Below, in pieces: positions 53,660-61,175 of a stretch of 62,421 bases of DNA (position 1 is its first letter; each line of letters begins with the position of its first letter). The notes beneath the pieces are model-generated. The model had not been told where the DNA came from, searched no databases, and saw only the letters and a list, made by a program, of their open reading frames with translations. The DNA is taken from NCBI GenBank assembly GCA_937889225.1, contig CALAST010000014.1:1-62421 (forward strand), written 5' to 3'. This DNA comes from an uncultured Lachnobacterium sp. GTDB taxonomy: Bacteria; Bacillota; Clostridia; Lachnospirales; Lachnospiraceae. A program made the position numbers and the translations under genes.

Positions 53660-54811
53660 TTAGAATAAGATAGCTAAAAACTGGCTGCAAAGTACAACCA
53701 TAACAAGTGCAACCGGATATGTAGCTGCATATGCAGAAGCTACATCATCCGTTCCAGCTACACGAATCAGTGTGCCAAGTGCCGGTGTGCTGGTCATACC
53801 GCCGCAGATAGAACCAAGCGTGTTGAATACACTCAGCTTCAATACTTTTGCAGCAAAGAAATATGCAATAAACATTGGAACTAAAGTCAGGCATGCACCG
53901 TAAATAAATAACATAACACCCTGCTCTTTAATAATTTCCACGAAACCTGCACCTGCACCAGTTCCTGCACCTAAAAGGAATAATGCAAGACCAAATTCAC
54001 GCATACATTCTAAGATACGTTTTTCTACTTTCAAATTGATAGGTCCGATGTGGCCAAAATGACCAAGGATAAGGCCTGCAATAAGTGGGCCGCCGGAAGT
54101 TCCTAATGCGAACTCCCCTCCACCCGGAAGCGGAATAACGATTTTAGCCAAAAAGATACCTAAAATAATAGCAAGACCAAATGCAAAAAATCCCATATCT
54201 TCTACATTAAAGAATTTTTTTGTTGATTCTTCTACTTTTACATCAGATGCAGCTGTAAACTGTGCACGTTCTGCTGCCATATCTACTTTTAGAATCTTTG
54301 GCATTAACTGTACGAAAAGCACTACACCAACTACGCCAAACGGATATGCAATTCCATATCCTACGGAAGCTGCTTCTGAACCTGTTGCTTCAAGAGCTGC
54401 TGCAAGTCCCGGCGTACTGGTTAAAGCACCTGCCATCATACCAATGCTGATGTCTGTTGGAATGCCGGCAATTGCAATAATTGCAGCACATACTAATGCC
54501 CCGGCTAAAATAGTGACAAACCCAAGTAAAACATAGGATTTTGCATTTGCCTTAAAGTTACGGAAGAACTTCGGTCCTGCAATAAAGCCTACTGCTGTTA
54601 CGAAAAGAATTAATCCCAAGTCTTTTACTAAAGATGGAATTGTTACCCCAAAGTGACCGAATACGAGGGCTACGAGCAAAATACCCGCAGTTCCTAAATC
54701 CAGTCCACATACCTTTATACTTCCCACAAGATAGCCAAGTGCAGCTATCAAAAATACCATCATTACCTCATTAGAAAATACACTTTCCAAAAATGCTGTG
54801 ACTGCTTCCAT
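53660..54811 (-). CDS. AspT/YidE-like (Asp-Al_Ex) transporter, likely dicarboxylate exchanger
   Basis: A 383-residue transporter with two repeated five-span halves. Each half has the family motif: GMMAGALTSTPGLAAALEAT (about 124-143) and SICGGMTSTPALGTLI (about 336-351). Related proteins (AspT, YidE) carry two TrkA_C domains between the halves. Here that region is reduced to a short charged linker (about 175-200). Its place between fumarate reductase and fumarase suggests exchange of aspartate, malate, fumarate or succinate. This is inferred from context only. Confidence 0.82.
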   Translation of the reverse strand: MEAVTAFLESVFSNEVMMVFLIAALGYLVGSIKVCGLDLGTAGILLVALVFGHFGVTIPSLVKDLGLILFVTAVGFIAGPKFFRNFKANAKSYVLLGFVTILAGALVCAAIIAIAGIPTDISIGMMAGALTSTPGLAAALEATGSEAASVGYGIAYPFGVVGVVLFVQLMPKILKVDMAAERAQFTAASDVKVEESTKKFFNVEDMGFFAFGLAIILGIFLAKIVIPLPGGGEFALGTSGGPLIAGLILGHFGHIGPINLKVEKRILECMREFGLALFLLGAGTGAGAGFVEIIKEQGVMLFIYGACLTLVPMFIAYFFAAKVLKLSVFNTLGSICGGMTSTPALGTLIRVAGTDDVASAYAATYPVALVMVVLCSQFLAILF

Positions 54812-54868
54812 TATTCAGTTTTCCTCCTGCCATTACTGCATTGTAACCATTCTATTTTCATTTCATAT

Positions 54869-54893
54869 GGACTATGCACTTTGTGCATAGTCC
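54869..54893. other. Perfect 11-bp hairpin between frdA and the transporter gene
   Basis: GGACTATGCAC-TTT-GTGCATAGTCC. No T run follows it on the minus strand, so it is not a normal terminator for frdA. It could stabilise a processed messenger or limit read-through. Confidence 0.5.
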
Positions 54894-54918
54894 CATTTTA
54901 AACAGTTACACTCTGTCA

Positions 54919-56538
54919 TTAATTTAATCTTGTTACACCTTCCGGTCTGTAATCCGGCAATAACTTAGGAGAAACTACCTGCGGTTCAATACCAGCATCC
55001 GCAAGCATCTTGGAGAAGTCATCTACATGAGAAAGTGTTAATTCTTTGAGTTCTACTTCTTTGCATTTTTTGCCTGCTTCTTTACCTGCATTACGTCCGA
55101 ATACGATAATGTCTAATAAAGAGTTACCCATAAGTCTGTTTCTGCCGTGGATACCACCAACAGCTTCACCGGCTACATAAAGGTTTTCTACTTCTGACAT
55201 ACCATTTACGGAAATCTTAATACCACCGTTTTGGTAATGAAGTGTTGGATAAATTACGATTGGTACTTCTCTCATGTCGATACCGCATCTTAAATACATA
55301 CGGAGCATACCCGGTAATCTCTTTTCGAGTGTACCTTCGCCATGAATCATATCAATCATTGGAGTATCTAACCAGATACCTTCTGCAACAGGAGTTTTTA
55401 CTCCTTTTCCACGTTCTTTACATTCACGGATAATACCGGAAGCTGCTACGTCTCTTGTTTCAAGCGGATGCATGAATACTTCACCTTCTGCATTTACGAA
55501 CATAGCACCCATAGAACGTACTTTTTCAGTAACTAATGCACCGTAAATCTGTGCCGGGAATGCAACACCTGTTGGGTGATACTGTAATGTATCCTGATAT
55601 AATAATGGAGCACCTGCTCTGTAAGCAAGAACAAGACCGTCAGCAGTAGCACCATAGTGGTTGGATGTTGGGAATCCCTGATAGTGCATACGTCCTGCAC
55701 CACCTGTTGCAATAATAACTGTTTTTGCTCTTGCAACTAAGATTTCGTTTGTTTCCATGTTCAAAAGAACGGCACCTGCTGCTTTTCCATCTGTATCTTT
55801 GATGATTTCGATAGCTGCTGTGTAATCTACAACAGGAATCTGTCTGTTGTAAACTTCGTCACGAAGTACACGCATGATTTCTGCACCTGAGTAGTCAGCT
55901 GCTGCATGCATTCTCTTACGGGATGTACCACCACCGTGAGTTGTAATCATTCTTCCGTCTTCGTCTTTATCAAATAATACACCTAATTTGTCAAGCCAGT
56001 TAATCGCAATTGGACCATCACAAACTAATTTTTCAACGAGTTCCGGGATGTTTTTGTAGTGTCCGCCACCCATTACATCTAAGTAATGCTGAGCCGGTGA
56101 ATCGTTTTCTTTGTCAGCAGCCTGAATACCGCCTTCTGCCATCATGGTGTTTGCATCACCAATACGAAGTTTGGTAACAATCATAACGTTTGCACCTGCT
56201 TCGTTTGCTTCGATTGCTGCAGAAGAACCTGCACCGCCACCACCGATAACTAATACGTCTACATCATAATCAGGGTTAGATAAATCAATATCCATACCTT
56301 TAATTCTGCTTTCGCCCTGAAGGATTTCTACTAATTCCTTTGGAGCTTTCTGTCCTGCGTTTGGACCAACTTTAATTTCTTCAAAACTATCGAGATTGTA
56401 ATCCGGATGGAAAGCTTCTAAGAGAGCTGTTTTTTCGTCCGCTGTCATACGTTTTGGTTCAAAACCGATGCGGGCAGCTCTACCAGCTTCAACCTTTTTA
56501 ATTGATTCCATCATCTCGGCTGTATATGGTAAACTCAT
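54919..56538 (-). CDS. frdA: Fumarate reductase / succinate dehydrogenase flavoprotein subunit, non-covalent FAD type
   Basis: A 539-residue flavoprotein. The Rossmann fold starts at about residue 93 (VDVLVIGGGGAGSSAAIEAN). The substrate region has TLQYHPTGV, and the FAD-capping end reads GIHGRNRLMGNSLLDIIVFG. Where covalent FrdA/SdhA enzymes have His (S-H-T), this one has Asn130 in RIGDANTMMAEGG, so FAD should be bound non-covalently. About 90 extra residues precede the Rossmann fold. frdB lies 12 bp upstream, and no membrane anchor subunit is present, so the enzyme should be soluble. L-aspartate oxidase is the main alternative, but the paired iron-sulfur subunit argues against it. Confidence 0.9.
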   Translation of the reverse strand: MSLPYTAEMMESIKKVEAGRAARIGFEPKRMTADEKTALLEAFHPDYNLDSFEEIKVGPNAGQKAPKELVEILQGESRIKGMDIDLSNPDYDVDVLVIGGGGAGSSAAIEANEAGANVMIVTKLRIGDANTMMAEGGIQAADKENDSPAQHYLDVMGGGHYKNIPELVEKLVCDGPIAINWLDKLGVLFDKDEDGRMITTHGGGTSRKRMHAAADYSGAEIMRVLRDEVYNRQIPVVDYTAAIEIIKDTDGKAAGAVLLNMETNEILVARAKTVIIATGGAGRMHYQGFPTSNHYGATADGLVLAYRAGAPLLYQDTLQYHPTGVAFPAQIYGALVTEKVRSMGAMFVNAEGEVFMHPLETRDVAASGIIRECKERGKGVKTPVAEGIWLDTPMIDMIHGEGTLEKRLPGMLRMYLRCGIDMREVPIVIYPTLHYQNGGIKISVNGMSEVENLYVAGEAVGGIHGRNRLMGNSLLDIIVFGRNAGKEAGKKCKEVELKELTLSHVDDFSKMLADAGIEPQVVSPKLLPDYRPEGVTRLN

Positions 56539-56550
56539 TTTTGCTCCTCC

Positions 56551-57225
56551 TTATTTCTCGATATCTCTGTTATTGTATAATTCTTTGATTTCTTCTAATG
56601 GTTTTGCCATAATTGCTTCAATTAAAGCCTGACATTCACCATTTTCGATTTCTTCTACTCTCTTTGTCAAATGTTCTGCTTCCGGTCTGATATACTTACC
56701 TGTCAAACGTCTTGCAAGAAGTGCAACCTGTGGATGAGAAATTCCAGCAGGACAACGAGAAGAACAAACACCACACATTACACAGTCGAAGGATTCTTCT
56801 GCACATTTTTCAAATTCGCCTCTCTGTGCGTAAGCGATGTACTGCATTACATTTAAGTCCTGAGTACAAGCTTTTGTACAAGCGTTACATCCGATACAAG
56901 AATAAATTTCAGGATATAACTGCATCATAATCTGAGTAGTAGGTTTGATTTCTGTAATATCGTAGATTTTCTTTTCTAATGGGAAGAATGGTAATGTAGC
57001 AACACACATATCATTTTCCACTTTAGTAGAACATGCTAAACATCCGTTTAACTCTGTTTTTCCTTTAATTCTATAAATGGTAGCACAAGCACCACAGAAT
57101 CCGTTTCTGCATCCGCAGCCACGAACTAACTGATAGCCAGCATACTCAAAAGCTTCCATAATTGTTAAATTTGCAGGAACTTCATATTTTTTTCCATACA
57201 AATATATGTTAATCATATCTGCCAT
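56551..57225 (-). CDS. frdB: Fumarate reductase iron-sulfur subunit
   Basis: A 224-residue subunit. The N-terminal plant-type 2Fe-2S domain has RGCGCRNGFCGACATIY and later GCLACSTKV. The C-terminal part has two 4Fe-4S motifs, SCIGCNACTKACTQ and DCVMCGVCSSRCPAG. The second cluster pattern differs from the 3Fe-4S/4Fe-4S set of quinone-linked FrdB, and no membrane subunit follows. Electrons therefore probably come from a soluble donor, plausibly the HdrA/Flox complex encoded upstream. AAAGGA precedes the ATG. Confidence 0.9.
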   Translation of the reverse strand: MADMINIYLYGKKYEVPANLTIMEAFEYAGYQLVRGCGCRNGFCGACATIYRIKGKTELNGCLACSTKVENDMCVATLPFFPLEKKIYDITEIKPTTQIMMQLYPEIYSCIGCNACTKACTQDLNVMQYIAYAQRGEFEKCAEESFDCVMCGVCSSRCPAGISHPQVALLARRLTGKYIRPEAEHLTKRVEEIENGECQALIEAIMAKPLEEIKELYNNRDIEK

Positions 57226-57285
57226 TTTTTTAATTTCCTTTCTGGTGTTTTATTTCTTAATTTATAGTTTTTTATCAAGAAGTTA

Positions 57286-57726
57286 TTATTCAAACCATTT
57301 CACTTTCATAACAAAGTTCTTTGCATCACAATAACCTGCTTTTCCATAATATCTTTCATGTAATTCATCTTTAACCGCTTGCAGTTCTATACAAGAAGCA
57401 CCTAACTCTTTTACTTTCTTTTCAAGTACAGAAAGAAGAATACTTCCTAAGCCTTTATTTTGATATTTATAAGATATAATAATTTCTTCTAATGTATAGC
57501 CTACTATATCATCATATTGTTTCAAATATCCCATAGCAAAACCACATACACTCCCATTATCATCTCTCATAATTAAGGAATAAGAATCTTGAATTTTCAA
57601 TACTTGTTGAATACGCTTTTTTGCGGTTATTTCTGTCCAACAACTACCTTCATGGTTATTGTAATAATCTATGTATAATGGAATAACAAAATCAATATCT
57701 TCTATATTCATTATACTAATTTGCAT
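57286..57726 (-). CDS. GNAT family N-acetyltransferase
   Basis: A 146-residue acetyltransferase. It has GFAMGYLKQYDD (beta-4), then EEIIISYKYQNKGLGSILLS, where QNKGLGS is the acetyl-CoA loop, and ELQAVKDELHERYYGKAGY near the end. I take the ATG at 57726 with a GGAG site. It lies between the electron-transfer genes and frdB on the same strand, but its role is probably unrelated. Confidence 0.85.
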   Translation of the reverse strand: MQISIMNIEDIDFVIPLYIDYYNNHEGSCWTEITAKKRIQQVLKIQDSYSLIMRDDNGSVCGFAMGYLKQYDDIVGYTLEEIIISYKYQNKGLGSILLSVLEKKVKELGASCIELQAVKDELHERYYGKAGYCDAKNFVMKVKWFE

Positions 57727-57838
57727 AATAACTTCTCCGTTTTGTATTTTCACAACATAATATTTTTCGTTAGCAAAATGAAAAATAATCTTATTATCTG
57801 TTTATTTTCATTCTGCTAACTTAAAAACTATAAATTAA

Positions 57839-57876
57839 GTAGATATTCGCAATTTGCTTTCGCTACTTGCTCATAT
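57839..57876. repeat. Interspersed repeat fragment between the electron-transfer operon and the acetyltransferase
   Basis: The sequence TTCGCAATTTGCTTTCGCTA followed by CTTGCTCAT matches the second half of the AAGCGGACACTCG repeats at 9919 and 47320. Beside it, at about 57768-57820, is an imperfect stem (GTTAGCAAAATGAAAA against TTTTCATTCTGCTAAC). Confidence 0.5.
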
Positions 57877-57879
57877 TCA

Positions 57880-58734
57880 TTAATATTCACTCGGTAATTC
57901 GTCTACTTCATCGAAACGGAATACCGGACCGTCTTTACATACATATTTAGAACCGATATTGCAACGTCCGCATTTACCGATACCGCACTTCATACGAAGT
58001 TCAAGTGTTGTGTAAACCTGTTCATTTGCAAATCCCATTTCTTTTAAGCCAGCTAATACAAACTTAATCATAATAGGCGGTCCACATACCAATGCAACTT
58101 TATTGGTATCAAATCCTAATTCTTTTACATAGTTTGGTACGAATCCAACATGTCCGTCCCAGCCTTCCTGTTCACGGTCGATGGTTAAGTGTACGTTTAC
58201 ACCTTCTGTTTTCATCCAAACTTCCTGAATTTCTTTTAACTGTACCAAATCGTCCGCAGAACGAGAACCGTAAACGATATCTACTGTTCCGTAGTTTTCA
58301 CGGTTGTCAATTACATAATTGATAACGGAACGAAGTGGTGCAAGACCGATACCCCCGGCAATGAATAAAAGGTTTTTGCCTTTTAATTCTGTTTCTACCG
58401 GGAAGTGGTTGCCGTATGGTCCACGTACCGTAATCTGGTCACCAACCTCAAGGCTATGTAAATAGTCAGTCAGTTCCCCACATTTTTTAATGGAAAATTC
58501 CTGATACTCTTTATTTGTCGGAGAAGATGTAATGGAAAACATCGCTTCGCTTACACCCGGTGCACATACCATAGCACATTGTCCCGGCATATGTTCAAAT
58601 AATTTTCCGCCTTCCGGTGCATTGACACGGAAAGTCTTAACGTCCGGTGTTTCCTGACGAATATCAGTAATGACACCTACCATTGGAATTAAGGTATCCA
58701 ATGTATACCCATCATGGCAATGACATTCGCTCAT
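57880..58734 (-). CDS. FAD/NAD(P)-binding oxidoreductase subunit (AsrB/FloxA-like)
   Basis: A 284-residue ferredoxin-reductase-type subunit. The FAD domain spans about 10-105 (GQCAMVCAPGVSEAMFSITS). The NAD(P) domain has LLFIAGGIGLAPLRSVINYV and ALVCGPPIMIKFVL. A C-terminal cysteine motif CGIGKCGRCNIGSKYVC binds a 2Fe-2S cluster. It resembles AsrB, hydrogenase gamma and FloxA. It should exchange electrons with NADH at the entry of the HdrA/Flox complex. It overlaps the preceding gene by one base. Confidence 0.88.
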   Translation of the reverse strand: MSECHCHDGYTLDTLIPMVGVITDIRQETPDVKTFRVNAPEGGKLFEHMPGQCAMVCAPGVSEAMFSITSSPTNKEYQEFSIKKCGELTDYLHSLEVGDQITVRGPYGNHFPVETELKGKNLLFIAGGIGLAPLRSVINYVIDNRENYGTVDIVYGSRSADDLVQLKEIQEVWMKTEGVNVHLTIDREQEGWDGHVGFVPNYVKELGFDTNKVALVCGPPIMIKFVLAGLKEMGFANEQVYTTLELRMKCGIGKCGRCNIGSKYVCKDGPVFRFDEVDELPSEY

Positions 58735-59765
58735 TAGTTTGCACCTCCCTGTTTTTCAAATGCTTTGATTACTTTTACGATATTTAAGGATGAAGGACAT
58801 TTTTCTACGCAACGTCCACATCCGACACAAGAGTACATACCATTGTTATTTGCAGGATAATATACTAACTTATGCATAAATCTCTGACGGAATCTCTGCA
58901 TCTGGCTTGTACGGTTATTTCCGTGTGCCATCATGGTAAAGTCAGAATACATACAAGAATCCCAACAACGATAACGTTGTACTTCTTTTCCTGTGTTGTA
59001 ATCTTTGATATCGTAGCATTGGCAAGTTGGACATACGAATGTACATGTGCCACATGCTAAACATGGTTTATAAAGTTCTTCCCATACAGGAGAGTCAAAT
59101 TTTTCGGAAAGTGCATCTCCATTCCATCCTTCTAAAGAAAGGTTGGAATATGGAAGTTTTTCAATAATTGCATGAATGGCTTCTTTTTCTGCTTCTACTT
59201 TTGCTTCATCAGCATCTGTCAGAAGTTCGGAAACGAATGCTGTAAGAGCTTCACCCTTTTCGGTTAATGCTTTCCAGTATAATTCTCCGTCTACCATCCA
59301 TGTAGCAACGTCTGCTGCCGGATTTGCAGCATCAATGCCAAATACTTTACAGAAACAAGTTTCTTCCGGTTCGTGACAAGCCATTGCTACGATTGTGCCA
59401 TGTTTTCTTCTTGCAGCATAGAAGGTATCTACCGGGTCTGTTAAGAATACATTGTCAAGCACTTCTACACCTTTTACATCACAAGCCTTCATACCGAATA
59501 CAACGAAATTCTGGCTTTGTAATTCTTCCGGTGTAATGGAAATCTTTTTGTCTTCTGTTTTACAAGTATATAAATTTTCGCTCTGTGGGAAGAAAGCGTC
59601 TTTTGCAGATTTTACTGTTTTTAAAGTATCTAAATCCACTTCTGCACTTTCTGTCCATGCTGCGAAGTTTGTCTGTCCGCTTACTTTTACAGGAAGATAT
59701 AATTCCTGTTCTGTCGCAATTTTTTGGAATAATGCTGACAGATTTTCTTTCGCTATCTTATACAT
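58734..59765 (-). CDS. 4Fe-4S dicluster subunit (AsrA/FloxB-like)
   Basis: A 343-residue iron-sulfur subunit. Two C-terminal cluster motifs are CLACGTCTFVCPTCQCYD (about 234-251) and SCVGCGRCVEKCPSSLN (about 312-328). The N-terminal 200 residues match the AsrA/hydrogenase-beta fold, with GMKACDVKGVEVLDNVF. It probably relays electrons between the NAD-binding subunit and the other iron-sulfur proteins. It lies 4 bp after the next subunit gene in the operon. Confidence 0.88.
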   Translation of the reverse strand: MYKIAKENLSALFQKIATEQELYLPVKVSGQTNFAAWTESAEVDLDTLKTVKSAKDAFFPQSENLYTCKTEDKKISITPEELQSQNFVVFGMKACDVKGVEVLDNVFLTDPVDTFYAARRKHGTIVAMACHEPEETCFCKVFGIDAANPAADVATWMVDGELYWKALTEKGEALTAFVSELLTDADEAKVEAEKEAIHAIIEKLPYSNLSLEGWNGDALSEKFDSPVWEELYKPCLACGTCTFVCPTCQCYDIKDYNTGKEVQRYRCWDSCMYSDFTMMAHGNNRTSQMQRFRQRFMHKLVYYPANNNGMYSCVGCGRCVEKCPSSLNIVKVIKAFEKQGGAN

Positions 59766-59769
59766 AACA

Positions 59770-60744
59770 TTATCCCCTTTCTGCTACGATGCTTGGTTCT
59801 GCATCATCAAATGTAAAGTCTGTGAGTGGTCCTTTTGTTTCTGCATCTGCTCCAGCCTGGAATTCACCATATAATTCATTGATATCTTTAATGAATTTAC
59901 GGTTGAAAAGATGAAGCGGAATGCCCTGTGGACATACTCTCGAACATTCGCCACAGTCGGTACATCTTCCGGCTACGTGGAATGCACGAATGACATGGAA
60001 CATCTTTTCTTCAAAGGAATCCACGTTTGCTTTCTGTGCACTATCAAACTTGTTGCTATCAAATACACATTTACGGCAGCTGCAAGCCGGACATGCATTA
60101 CGGCAAGCGTTACAACGGATACATTTGCTTAATTCGCTCTGGAAGAATGCAAATTTTTCTTCCGGGCTCATACTTTCAATTTTCTCTACTTCTGCAAAAC
60201 GTTCTGCATCCTTTGTATCTTTGGATTCACCAATCTGTTCATCGAAAATCACATGGTCTTTGCCTTTACATACATGACATCTTTCGAGCATTGCATCTGC
60301 ATAAGCACATGTTTTTTCACCATAAATCGTCTGGAATGTAAGTGTATCGCAAGCATCGGTCATTTCTGCACCGGAAACGCTTTCAATACCTTTGATTCCT
60401 GCTTTTTTCGCTTTTTCAATATCCAGTTTTCCTTTACATCCAACACCGATAATGTAGGCTTTTTCTCTGTCTACACGGTGTTCTTTGATTAACTGGTTAA
60501 AGCTGTATGTATCACACGGTTTTAAGCAAACAGCCGTTTTTCCTTCTAATTTAGAAGCTTCAATCATATATTTGCTTAAGTTTGCACCGCAAAATCCGTT
60601 GTATACAAAATCTTTTAATTCTTCTACGCTGTTAAAGTAAGCTGGTTCCGGATTATAACCAAGGTCACCGGCTTTCCAGCCAAGAACACGGTCTACTGTA
60701 CCGTTTTCCAACAGCTCTTTCGCACGGTTAATTAATTCTTGCAT
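59770..60744 (-). CDS. 4Fe-4S dicluster electron-transfer subunit (FloxC-like)
   Basis: A 324-residue subunit. The first part resembles the FrhB/coenzyme F420 hydrogenase beta type, with KTAVCLKPCDTYSFNQLIKE and IGVGCKGKLD, plus ERCHVCKGKDHV. Two clusters follow: KCIRCNACRNACPACSCRKC (about 209-228) and RCTDCGECSRVCPQGIP (about 258-274). It overlaps mvhD by 13 bp. The order HdrA, MvhD, this protein, AsrA-like, AsrB-like parallels the Hdr-Flox clusters of anaerobes. Confidence 0.85.
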   Translation of the reverse strand: MQELINRAKELLENGTVDRVLGWKAGDLGYNPEPAYFNSVEELKDFVYNGFCGANLSKYMIEASKLEGKTAVCLKPCDTYSFNQLIKEHRVDREKAYIIGVGCKGKLDIEKAKKAGIKGIESVSGAEMTDACDTLTFQTIYGEKTCAYADAMLERCHVCKGKDHVIFDEQIGESKDTKDAERFAEVEKIESMSPEEKFAFFQSELSKCIRCNACRNACPACSCRKCVFDSNKFDSAQKANVDSFEEKMFHVIRAFHVAGRCTDCGECSRVCPQGIPLHLFNRKFIKDINELYGEFQAGADAETKGPLTDFTFDDAEPSIVAERG

Positions 60745-61175
60745 CTTAAATCCCCCAATCTTACGTTTTCACCAAGAGAGCGAATTTTCTCAACAAATTC
60801 ATTCATTGTCTGAGAGAATTTAACACCTTCTGCTGCGGATACCCATTCTACACGGGTACGTCCATTTTCTACGCCCATGTAATCAAGCATAGAGAACAGA
60901 AGTGTCATACGTCTTCTTGCATAGTAGTTACCTGTGCTGTAATGGCAGTCTCCCGGATGGCATCCGCAAAGGATAACACCGTCAGCACCTTTTTCAAACG
61001 CTCTTAAGATGAACATTGGGTTTACACGGCAAGAACAAGGAACACGTATAATTTTAACATCTGCAGGATATGCCAAACGGCTGCTTCCTGCAAGGTCAGC
61101 GCCCGCATAACTACACCAGTTACAGCAGAACGCTACAATTTTCGGTCTGAATTCTTCTTTTGCTTCTATCGACAT
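60732..61175 (-). CDS. mvhD: Hydrogenase iron-sulfur subunit MvhD/FloxD-like
   Basis: A 147-residue MvhD-family 2Fe-2S protein that passes electrons to HdrA. Cysteines lie in VAFCCNWCSYAGADLAG (about 14-30), RVPCSCRVNP (about 45-54) and GVILCGCHPGDCHY (about 70-83). It overlaps hdrA by 10 bp and the next gene by 13 bp, so the operon is tightly coupled. Confidence 0.93.
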   Translation of the reverse strand: MSIEAKEEFRPKIVAFCCNWCSYAGADLAGSSRLAYPADVKIIRVPCSCRVNPMFILRAFEKGADGVILCGCHPGDCHYSTGNYYARRRMTLLFSMLDYMGVENGRTRVEWVSAAEGVKFSQTMNEFVEKIRSLGENVRLGDLRCKN

